Source of the DNA: Eggerthellaceae bacterium
Lineage (GTDB): Bacteria > Actinomycetota > Coriobacteriia > Coriobacteriales > Eggerthellaceae
Direction: 5' to 3'
Assembly (NCBI GenBank): GCA_017960005.1
Contig: JAGCZM010000065.1
Span: 1 to 20,954, forward strand
Length of the DNA stretch: 20,954 bases
How positions within the stretch are numbered: position 1 is the stretch's first letter; each line of letters starts with the position of its first letter. Made by a program: the position numbers and the translations under genes. Positions 15,310 to 20,954 of this stretch are shown piece by piece. Below the pieces are notes generated by a model. It had not been told where the DNA came from. It searched no databases and worked only from the letters and a program-made list of their open reading frames with translations.

Positions 15310-15782
15310 GGTTTGGAAACCTTAACCAACTTGTCGCCTTCATACCAAAATACCAAGCGGATATCTTGTATCTCATCGGCCAGCATTTCAAGAAATATTC
15401 GGTCACCCTCCCAAACGGGAAGATGAGGTACCTTGTCGATATCCACCCACGCAAACGTACCCTCTTCGCATTCGGGCACGACGGGATTACCGTCAAAGTA
15501 ATCTTTCGGGAGACGGGCGACAAACAGATACATCTCCTCGTCGTCCCACACATCGCTTCTAAACCCCACGACTCCCCTCAAAGTGATTGCTTCGGGATCT
15601 ATCTTAAATCCCGTTTCTTCTTTGATCTCTCTGACGCAACACTCAAGCGGTGTTTCTTTCTCTAGAAACTTACCGCCCACACCGACCCATTTTCCGAAAC
15701 TCGGGTCGTTTTGCTTTTTGTCGCGCAGCATCATCAGATACTTGCCGTCATATTCGATGTAACAAAGCGAGGTGTTTTGCAT
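15294..15782 (-). CDS. NUDIX hydrolase, MutT-like
   Basis: A 162-residue protein with a complete Nudix box at residues 37-59: G37, E43, then R51-E52, E55-E56 and G58, matching GX5EX7REUXEEXGU. The opening LCYIEYDGKYLMMLRDKK and FGKWVGVGGKF are typical of the group annotated as 8-oxo-dGTP diphosphatase, which removes oxidised nucleotides; other nucleoside-diphosphate substrates are possible. Start ATG at 15782 is favoured over 15962, since the longer form would run back into the divergent rRNA methyltransferase gene; the ribosome binding site (AAAGAG) is modest. It overlaps the EamA gene by 16 bases. Its closeness to the translesion polymerase hints at a shared DNA-protection role, by inference only. 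Confidence 0.85.
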   Translation of the reverse strand: MQNTSLCYIEYDGKYLMMLRDKKQNDPSFGKWVGVGGKFLEKETPLECCVREIKEETGFKIDPEAITLRGVVGFRSDVWDDEEMYLFVARLPKDYFDGNPVVPECEEGTFAWVDIDKVPHLPVWEGDRIFLEMLADEIQDIRLVFWYEGDKLVKVSKPCSII

Positions 15783-15857
15783 GATGTTTGCTCTTTGTCT
15801 TTGCCCGATTGGTACGGCGCACATTGTCGCATAAACCAAACAATCCGATGGCTTCGT

Positions 15858-15863
15858 TATAAT
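15858..15863 (+). promoter_or_regulatory. Possible -10 element (TATAAT) of the rRNA methyltransferase gene
   Basis: A perfect TATAAT 37 bases before the ATG, in the divergent gap with the NUDIX gene. No good -35 is found at the right distance, so the promoter is tentative. Confidence 0.35.
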
Positions 15864-15899
15864 GCCCCTGTCAATATACAAAACAGTCAAAGAGGTTTT

Positions 15900-16982
15900 A
15901 TGGTTGAGATTCGGATACCGGATTCCTTCGGAGGCGCCGACCATATCGTCAAAGTCAACCATGCCTCGTCCGAGCAGTTTGCCTCCCGCTTAAGAAAAGT
16001 CGCCCGAGAAAGAAGACGCTTTGCCAAACGCGAAGGCATTTATTGCTATCGCATCTACGATGCCGATCTTCCCGAATACGCCGTTGCCATCGATTATTAC
16101 GAATGCGTCCTTACCGACCAAGACGCAAAAGACGGTGTTTTGAAGAAAAGATACGATCTGTATGCTCCCGGCGCCGCCGTCCATATTGCCGAATACCAAG
16201 CCCCGAACTCCGTTGATGCCGAACTCGCAAGACAGCGTATGGAAGATGTTTTGACACTGACACCCGTTGTTTTGGGAATTGCGAATGAACTTGTTTTTGC
16301 GAAAGTACGCAAACGCGACCGCGGAGGAAGCCAATACGCAATCAAACGGGATCCTTTTGTCTTTGTCACCCAAGAAGGTCTTCTCAAAATCCGCGTCGAT
16401 TTGAACGGCTATCTGGATACGGGCATATTCCCCGATCATCGCAACACCAGAGAAATGCTTGCCGACATGGCCAAAGGAAAGCGTTTTTTGAACCTCTTTG
16501 CCTATACCGGTACCGCCACCTTGCATGCCGCAGACGGCAAAGCGTATTCGACGACGACCGTCGATTTGTCGCAGACCTATCTCGATTGGGCAAAAGAAAA
16601 CATGCGTTTAAACGCCTTTGTCGGACAAAACCACACATTCGAACGAAGCGATACGCTTTCCTGGCTGGCAAATGCCGCCAAACGGCAACGCACCTGGGAT
16701 TTGATATTCGTCGACCCTCCCACGTTTTCCAACTCAAAGGCGATGGGCGAGGTTACCTGGGATGTGCAGCGCGACCATGTCGCTTTGCTCAAAGCCGCAA
16801 AGCGCGTTTTGGCAAAAGACGGAACGATTGTGTTTTCGAACAACCTGAGAACGTTCAAGCCCGACGAAAAAGCCTTAAACGATGCGGGGTTGAGTATCAA
16901 GGACATTACCCCACAAACCATTCCCTTTGATTTCGAGAGAAATCCCAAGATACACAAATGCTATATCGTCGAAGCGATATAA
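15900..16982 (+). CDS. rlmK: 23S rRNA methyltransferase, RlmK-type (SAM-dependent)
   Basis: A 360-residue protein aligned by eye to the C-terminal (RlmK) half of E. coli RlmKL, which makes m7G2069 in 23S rRNA. Shared landmarks: EGIYCYRIYDADLPEYAVAID (45-65), GYLDTGIFPDHRNTR (170-184), the SAM-binding NLFAYTGTATLHA (198-210), STTTVDLSQTYLDWAKENMRLN (217-238) and IFVDPPTFSNSK (269-280), then FSNNLRTF. The separate RlmL half (THUMP domain, m2G2445) is absent, so this is a standalone RlmK, a form seen in many bacteria. The frame opens earlier (15711) but AAAGAGG just before the ATG at 15900 fixes the start. It is divergent from NUDIX and convergent with rplL. Confidence 0.87.
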   Translation: MVEIRIPDSFGGADHIVKVNHASSEQFASRLRKVARERRRFAKREGIYCYRIYDADLPEYAVAIDYYECVLTDQDAKDGVLKKRYDLYAPGAAVHIAEYQAPNSVDAELARQRMEDVLTLTPVVLGIANELVFAKVRKRDRGGSQYAIKRDPFVFVTQEGLLKIRVDLNGYLDTGIFPDHRNTREMLADMAKGKRFLNLFAYTGTATLHAADGKAYSTTTVDLSQTYLDWAKENMRLNAFVGQNHTFERSDTLSWLANAAKRQRTWDLIFVDPPTFSNSKAMGEVTWDVQRDHVALLKAAKRVLAKDGTIVFSNNLRTFKPDEKALNDAGLSIKDITPQTIPFDFERNPKIHKCYIVEAI

Positions 16983-16984
16983 GA

Positions 16985-17014
16985 AAAAATCCCGCGGTTT
17001 CCCGCGGGATTTTT
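16985..17014. terminator. Bidirectional intrinsic terminator between rlmK and rplL
   Basis: AAAAATCCCGCGG and CCGCGGGATTTTT form a 13-bp stem with loop TTTC; the A and T runs serve both strands. It ends rlmK on the plus strand and the rplJ-rplL transcript on the minus strand, so rplL is the last gene of its operon. Confidence 0.92.
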
Positions 17015-17040
17015 GTACTCGAAACGTCTGTTGTTTAAGA

Positions 17041-17412
17041 CTATTTCAGGGTAACGGCGGCGCCGGCCTCTTCCAAGAGTTTCTTGGCTTCCTCGGCCTT
17101 GTCCTTGGCAACGCCTTCCAAAATCTTGCTCGGAGCGGCCTCGACGGCATCCTTGGCTTCCTTCAAACCCAAACCGGTGAGCTCGCGGACAACCTTGATA
17201 ACGCCAAACTTCTGATCTCCGAAACCTTCCAAGACAACGTCGAAGGAGGTCTTCTCCTCGGCCTCTGCCTCGCCGGCACCGGCAGCAACGACAGCTACGG
17301 GAGCGGCAGCGGATACGCCGAATACTTCTTCCAATTCCTTGACCAACTCGGCCAACTCGAGAGCAGGCATAGCCTTCAGTGTCTCGATGATATCTTCATG
17401 AGAAACAGCCAT
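17041..17412 (-). CDS. rplL: 50S ribosomal protein L7/L12
   Basis: A 123-residue protein of standard length. The N-terminal dimerisation helices ([27 protein letters not shown]), the alanine/glycine-rich hinge (about 34-50, [18 protein letters not shown]) and the globular C-terminal domain ([38 protein letters not shown]...) that recruits elongation factors are all clear. It forms the stalk with L10. AAAGG sits 8 bases before the ATG. It lies 113 bases after rplJ, across a hairpin-rich gap, and is followed by a terminator, not by rpoB. Confidence 0.98.
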   Translation of the reverse strand: MAVSHEDIIETLKAMPALELAELVKELEEVFGVSAAAPVAVVAAGAGEAEAEEKTSFDVVLEGFGDQKFGVIKVVRELTGLGLKEAKDAVEAAPSKILEGVAKDKAEEAKKLLEEAGAAVTLK

Positions 17413-17525
17413 TTTGATTAACCTTTCTTTAATCGAAGCTTTTTGCTTCTTGTTGTTTACATTAAGCGGGCTTCAAGCCCGAACCGGTTGCCGTTACGCA
17501 ACCGCTTTTTCCCTGAAGCCGCGCT
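17413..17525 (-). other. rplJ-rplL intergenic region with three hairpins
   Basis: Three inverted repeats follow in the transcript: CGGTTGC/GCAACCG (17485-17504), CGGGC-TTCAA-GCCCG (17467-17481) and GAAGC-TTTTT-GCTTC (17435-17449, written on the plus strand). None has a T-run after it on the minus strand. They may set the mRNA stability or the L12:L10 ratio, since four or more L12 are needed per L10; this is inference. Confidence 0.55.
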
Positions 17526-18017
17526 TTATGCGGCAGCTTCCTTTTGCTTTGCGATCTCGGAAACGACGCGGGCAATCTTGGACATCGGGTTCGAAATGGT
17601 GCCCAACAGTTTTGCCAACAGTTCGTCTCTCGACGGCAAGTTTGCAACGGCCTGAGCCTGATCGGCATTCATGAACTGACCGTCCATCATGCCGCCCTTC
17701 AACTCCAAAACCTTGTGGGTCTTGGCGAAGTTCTTGAGCGCTTTTGCCGCAGAAACCGGATCGCCTTTGGCGAACACGAACGCGGAAGGACCGTTTAAGA
17801 CCTCATCGCAGTTGGGCAAAGAGAGCTCTTCCAATGCGATATGAACCAAAGAGTTCTTGTAAATGACCATGGTGGCGTCCGCTTGGCGAATCGCTCTGCG
17901 GAGCTCTTCGGATTCCTTTACGGTCAAACCGCGGTAGTTGACGATCCACATCGCGGAAACCCCGCTCAGATCTTCCTTCAACGCGGCATAAGACTCGACG
18001 TTTTGTGCATTCGGCAT
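17526..18017 (-). CDS. rplJ: 50S ribosomal protein L10
   Basis: A 163-residue protein with the L10 pattern: a leading NVESYAALKEDLSGVSAMWIVNYRGLTVKESEELRRAIRQ, then YKNSLVHIALEELSL, GPSAFVFAKGDPVSAAKALKNFAKTHKVLELKGGMMDG, and a C-terminal helix (NPMSKIARVVSEIAKQKEAAA) that carries L12 dimers. It binds 23S rRNA at the base of the stalk and, when in excess, its own leader. A strong AAGGAGGTG precedes the ATG. Transcription comes from a dedicated promoter about 200 bases upstream and passes an attenuator. Confidence 0.97.
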   Translation of the reverse strand: MPNAQNVESYAALKEDLSGVSAMWIVNYRGLTVKESEELRRAIRQADATMVIYKNSLVHIALEELSLPNCDEVLNGPSAFVFAKGDPVSAAKALKNFAKTHKVLELKGGMMDGQFMNADQAQAVANLPSRDELLAKLLGTISNPMSKIARVVSEIAKQKEAAA

Positions 18018-18218
18018 ATGTACACCTCCTTTTTCTTTTTACCGTGTCCCGCACCCTTAGGTGGGTCGTAAAAAGAAAACGACCTCTGTACGCAAAGACA
18101 GAGGTCGATAGGACTTTTTGCTATCTGACCACCTCGGCGGGCGACTTTCGTCATTAAACCTTGCGGTGCCGGCTGTCTTTGGCAGCGGAACTGTTTCTAT
18201 TTGCCCGCAAAACGGGCA
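18018..18218 (-). promoter_or_regulatory. Ribosomal protein L10 leader (autoregulatory mRNA structure)
   Basis: The transcribed leader of rplJ. From about 18190 to 18110 it reads CTGCCAAAGACAGCCGG, a GCAAGGTTTAAT segment, then CGCCCGCCGAGGTGG, which matches from memory the conserved pieces of the L10 leader (Rfam L10_leader), where free L10(L12)4 binds. The core is followed by a terminator hairpin and then the rplJ ribosome binding site, so L10 binding most likely promotes early termination. A small CACC-TAA-GGGTG hairpin lies between the terminator and the start codon. A covariance-model scan would settle the assignment. Confidence 0.8.
18070..18107 (-). terminator. Attenuator terminator in the rplJ leader
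   Basis: CGACCTCTGT pairs with ACAGAGGTCG around an 8-base loop, followed on the minus strand by TTTTCTTTTT. It stands about 50 bases before the rplJ ATG, inside the transcript, so it must be conditional. Confidence 0.88.
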
Positions 18219-18224
18219 GATGTA

Positions 18225-18252
18225 ATTGTAACCGTAAACATCGTCCTGTCAA
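18225..18252 (-). promoter_or_regulatory. Strong promoter of rplJ-rplL
   Basis: On the minus strand a perfect TTGACA (18247-18252) and TACAAT (18225-18230) are 16 bases apart. It lies just after the terminator of the upstream 619-residue gene, so rplJL is an independent unit. Confidence 0.82.
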
Positions 18253-18267
18253 TGAAATACCGCATAT

Positions 18268-18297
18268 AAAAATTGCGGGAGCAAAAGCCCCCGCAAT
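18268..18297 (-). terminator. Terminator of the tyrS-linked operon
   Basis: On the minus strand ATTGCGGGGGC and GCTCCCGCAAT form an 11-bp stem (one G-T pair) with a TTTT loop and a following T-run. It lies 28 bases after the stop of the 619-residue gene and 15 bases before the rplJ -35. Confidence 0.85.
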
Positions 18298-18324
18298 CGT
18301 TTGATGCATACGAATACGTATGCG

Positions 18325-20184
18325 CTAGTTGATCTTGGTGACGGTGTTCAATCCGCCCGCACCGGCCACATACTCGAAGGAGACATAAGAACCGGCCGTG
18401 AGTTTAACCATGTTCGGGAATTGCGCGATATTGAAATCGTAAAGCGCAGAACCCGCACCGCCGAACTCGACATAGAAGTGCGTATTTCCGTTGATGGTCA
18501 CCACGTATACGGCACTCACGGTACCCGCGTAAGACAGCACGTCTCCGCTTTGACTGTCGGGATCGATGACGCCGTTGGTTTCAAGCAACTTGATGTAGTT
18601 GGTCTGGCACTCGGCAACCGTATCGCCGACCGCAACGTTTTGATAACGCTGGATGTCGATCATGGCAAACTTCTTGACAAGGCCCGCGGCATCCTTAAGC
18701 GCCAAGAAGTATGTGGGTTGATCGGAAACGTTGATCAAGATCGGGAACGTTGCGGTATAGCGCAGGTTTTGTACCTGACCTTCGGCAGAAGACATGGCGG
18801 AGTCTTCGGTAGCACCCACGACGCTGTAGAAGTGGGCTTCGGCGGTACGCTGGTTGATCAGAATGAATCCGATGATGGAGCTGTCGGATGTGGCGGAAGT
18901 CACGCCGGTGTATACCCACACGTCATCGTCTTTGGCGATGTAGTTGTAGCCGTCTTTGCCGTTGGTGCCCGGTGTGCTTTGCACGACGCCGTTTTGACCC
19001 AACCAGCTGTTAATCCAGCCGTTTAAGTAAGAGCCGTGCCAATTGAACTGGGTAACCAGCAACTCGGCGGGATAGGCCCTATCCACCCATTGCGGGCACT
19101 CTTCGATGGCGTACTCGAAGCATTCGCCGGATACGGCGTCACACAAGATGACCTTGGAGATGGTGGTACCGCCGAACAAACCGATGGTACGGCTTTGCAC
19201 GGGGCAAATCCACCAGGGATGGCCGTTGTCGTCGATCTCAAACGAGAAATCATCGAACATGTAGAAGGGGAAACGGAGCTGCACGTAGCGCTGGATGTTG
19301 CGCGCAAGCGGTTCGCTTTCGGAATACTTGATGCCCTGACCGGTAGTGCCGTCCACATTGGAAATGCGGATGATGTCGGCATCCTGGGTGGTCATGTCGA
19401 TCATGATGTATGCCGGAATACCTTCCGGACGGTTGATGAGCCATTTGAACAAATCGGCATAGCCCAGTGGCGACACGCGCACCGGTTTGCCGTTATAGTT
19501 GATTTGACTGTAGAGATTCGATACCTCAAACTGGCTGACGTAGTCGGCGATGGTGCCCATCTCTTTGTTGCCGAGCACGATGGCGGTCGCACGGTCGATG
19601 ACCGGGATTTGAGAGTAGTCAACCTGCTGGATATCTTCGGCAAAGTCGAGATTTTCTATCTTCAAGATGTCGGCATACTTGTAGGCATTACCCGGGATAA
19701 AGGACAAAGACAACAATCCGCCCAACAAACCTATTGCCAAAACTCCCAACGGAATCCAAGACAGAAACTTGAACTTCTTGGCTTTTTGCTCATCGGGCAG
19801 GGTCTCGTCGGTACCGTTTTGGTACTTCTTCCTCTTTGCCCGAAACAGCAAGAAAAGCGGTGCCAACACAAAGACGGCCAAGAAGATCCACAGATCCTGG
19901 CTGTGGATATTGATTGCCGGATGGAACCACCAATAGGCGCCTGCCAACACCAACACCAACACAATCGAGAAAATGATGATGCTCTTCTTGTTCCAAGCGC
20001 CCATTTTCTCGGATATGTTGATGCGAGGCAGATTCATCTCGGGCTGAGGCGCTCCCCCTTCGGGAGGATTGCCGTTTCCGCCGTCTCCGCCTCCGTTGTC
20101 GGGATTCATCGGGCCACCGGCAAATCCCATACCGCCGTCGCGCAGGACATCCATCAAAGATTCCAGACTGGATTTTGCGGCCAT
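18325..20184 (-). CDS. Large membrane-anchored protein of an uncharacterised family, downstream of tyrS
   Basis: A 619-residue protein. Residues 17-50 are a Gly/Asn/Pro-rich linker; membrane helices lie at about 68-88, 98-114 and 141-163; the loop 115-140 is basic (RAKRKKYQ) and so cytoplasmic, which puts the last 450 residues outside the cell. That domain has distinctive pieces: HPWWICP (322-328), GLFGG (335-339), DDDVWVYTGVTS (419-430), AMSSAEGQVQ (463-472) and QPTYFLALKDAAGLV (489-503), and five cysteines (327, 348, 355, 363, 526). I recall similar proteins in Clostridia and Actinobacteria with no known function, sometimes labelled CvpA-like or Tat-signal proteins, which the sequence does not support. 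GGAG precedes the ATG at 20184. It follows tyrS by 36 bases. Confidence 0.8.
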   Translation of the reverse strand: MAAKSSLESLMDVLRDGGMGFAGGPMNPDNGGGDGGNGNPPEGGAPQPEMNLPRINISEKMGAWNKKSIIIFSIVLVLVLAGAYWWFHPAINIHSQDLWIFLAVFVLAPLFLLFRAKRKKYQNGTDETLPDEQKAKKFKFLSWIPLGVLAIGLLGGLLSLSFIPGNAYKYADILKIENLDFAEDIQQVDYSQIPVIDRATAIVLGNKEMGTIADYVSQFEVSNLYSQINYNGKPVRVSPLGYADLFKWLINRPEGIPAYIMIDMTTQDADIIRISNVDGTTGQGIKYSESEPLARNIQRYVQLRFPFYMFDDFSFEIDDNGHPWWICPVQSRTIGLFGGTTISKVILCDAVSGECFEYAIEECPQWVDRAYPAELLVTQFNWHGSYLNGWINSWLGQNGVVQSTPGTNGKDGYNYIAKDDDVWVYTGVTSATSDSSIIGFILINQRTAEAHFYSVVGATEDSAMSSAEGQVQNLRYTATFPILINVSDQPTYFLALKDAAGLVKKFAMIDIQRYQNVAVGDTVAECQTNYIKLLETNGVIDPDSQSGDVLSYAGTVSAVYVVTINGNTHFYVEFGGAGSALYDFNIAQFPNMVKLTAGSYVSFEYVAGAGGLNTVTKIN

Positions 20185-20220
20185 ATCAACTCCTTTTTAT
20201 ACTCATTGCAAGCATGCAAA

Positions 20221-20954
20221 CTAAATCAGTTTAACGAACTTGCGCTTTCCGACCTGTATCACTTTGTCTTTGATCGCATCGACCTTGACATTGTAAGATT
20301 TGGGCTCGACGGACACTCCGTCGATTTTGACGCCGCCGCCGTCGATCAAACGACGCGCTTCACTTACGCTTGCCGCCATACCCGCATCGGCAAGTATCTT
20401 GGCAAAATACACCATACCTTCTTCGTTTACGATGTAATCGGGCGCGTATTCGGGAATATCCTCGGGAATGTCGTGATGTTTAAACACCAAATCGAACTGT
20501 TCTTCGGCTTCCTTCGCGATGTTTTCGTCATAGTAAGAAGCGACGATGTTGGCAGCCAAATCGCGCTTTACCTTGTTGGGATGAAGACTGCCGTTTGCAA
20601 GCCCGCTTTCCGTTTCGTCGATGGCGCTGACCGGATAGGTCGATGCCAAACGATAGTATTTGATCATGATCTCGTCGGGTATGCTCATGATCTTGCCGAA
20701 CATATCAAACGGCTCATCGGTCAAGCCGACATAGTTGCCGTAGCTCTTGGACATCTTGCGTACACCGTCGGTGCCTTCCAAAAGCGGCAGGGTCAGGCAA
20801 ACCTGAGGCTCCATACCCATTTTCTCCATGAGTTCACGACCGGCAAGCAGATTGAACAGCTGGTCGCTGCCTCCGATTTCCACATCGGCATTAATCATGA
20901 CGCTGTCATAGGCCTGCATGACCGGGTCCAAAAACTCATGAAGCGCGAGGGGCT
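20221..20954 (-). CDS. tyrS: Tyrosyl-tRNA synthetase (N-terminal part missing)
   Basis: The frame is open to the right edge, so only the last 244 or so residues are seen; the Rossmann HIGH region lies outside. Seen are LHEFLDPVMQAYDS, VEIGGSDQLFNLLAGREL (tyrosine and ATP site), the KMSKS loop (GVRKMSKSYGNY), the anticodon-binding helical domain (SIPDEIMIKYYRLAS..., SLHPNKVKRDLA) and a C-terminal S4 RNA-binding domain (MAASVSEARRLIDGGGVKIDG). It charges tRNA-Tyr. The order of domains is that of a standard bacterial TyrRS. A large membrane protein gene follows after 36 bases. Confidence 0.96.
   Translation of the reverse strand, partial: PLALHEFLDPVMQAYDSVMINADVEIGGSDQLFNLLAGRELMEKMGMEPQVCLTLPLLEGTDGVRKMSKSYGNYVGLTDEPFDMFGKIMSIPDEIMIKYYRLASTYPVSAIDETESGLANGSLHPNKVKRDLAANIVASYYDENIAKEAEEQFDLVFKHHDIPEDIPEYAPDYIVNEEGMVYFAKILADAGMAASVSEARRLIDGGGVKIDGVSVEPKSYNVKVDAIKDKVIQVGKRKFVKLI

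Noticed and set aside
17485..17510. A plus-strand intrinsic terminator (CGGTTGC/GCAACCG followed by TTTTT)
   Set aside because: No plus-strand transcript should reach here, since rlmK ends at the bidirectional terminator at 16985-17014; on the coding strand the stem lacks a T-run.
18301..19026. A 241-codon plus-strand frame opposite the tyrS-linked membrane protein
   Set aside because: No domain or ribosome binding site; the opposite frame has clear helices and motifs.
1..20954. CRISPR arrays, insertion sequences, phage genes, tRNA or rRNA genes
   Set aside because: Looked for by eye on both strands; no regularly spaced repeats, transposase or integrase motifs, or cloverleaf/rRNA stretches were found.

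Overview
The window looks like ordinary chromosomal DNA from a Gram-positive-type bacterium. My best guess is an actinobacterium of the class Coriobacteriia (Eggerthellaceae-like). That guess rests on the look of the seryl-tRNA synthetase and on the mix of an archaeal-type class I aldolase, a PanF/YhdT pair, and a Y-family polymerase with YolD. It is inference; no search was run. The standard genetic code fits, with TGA used as a stop. I see no rRNA, tRNA, CRISPR array, insertion sequence or phage gene. Twenty-two protein genes are called, two of them cut by the window edges; 17 lie on the minus strand (including both cut genes) and 5 on the plus strand.

Layout. 1-1423 (minus): a DUF997/YhdT small membrane protein coupled to a PanF-type sodium symporter that runs off the left edge. 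1556-3568 (minus): a class I aldolase followed by a PiT phosphate transporter. 3672-7190 (minus): a tight five-gene unit, DUF362 protein > YtxH-like > PRC-barrel > TVP38/VTT membrane protein > TM2 protein, which looks like a membrane or envelope maintenance operon. 7299-9547 (minus): serS, then a one-helix membrane protein with a TTG start, then a small protein resembling the N-terminal domain of cyanophycin synthetase. 9799-10969 (plus): a one-helix miniprotein and a pyridoxal/pyridoxamine kinase. 11043-12446 (minus): an NSS-family amino-acid:sodium symporter. 12579-14360 (plus): a Y-family translesion polymerase and YolD-like partner behind a near-consensus Bacillus-type LexA box. 14353-15782 (minus): a NUDIX hydrolase overlapping an EamA exporter. 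15900-16982 (plus): an RlmK-type 23S rRNA methyltransferase. 17041-18252 (minus): rplL and rplJ with a strong promoter, an L10-type autoregulatory leader and an intrinsic attenuator. 18268-20954 (minus): the 3' part of tyrS followed by a 619-residue membrane-anchored protein of an uncharacterised family.

How it fits together. Translation genes recur (serS, tyrS, rplJL, rlmK), and serS and tyrS each drag an unexplained membrane protein behind them. The clearest regulatory readings are SOS control of the polymerase-YolD pair and L10 feedback on rplJL. I do not claim a wholly new system. The best leads are the serS-linked standalone CphA-N-like protein with an HxxEH motif, the five-gene DUF362-to-TM2 operon, and the large conserved-looking protein downstream of tyrS.
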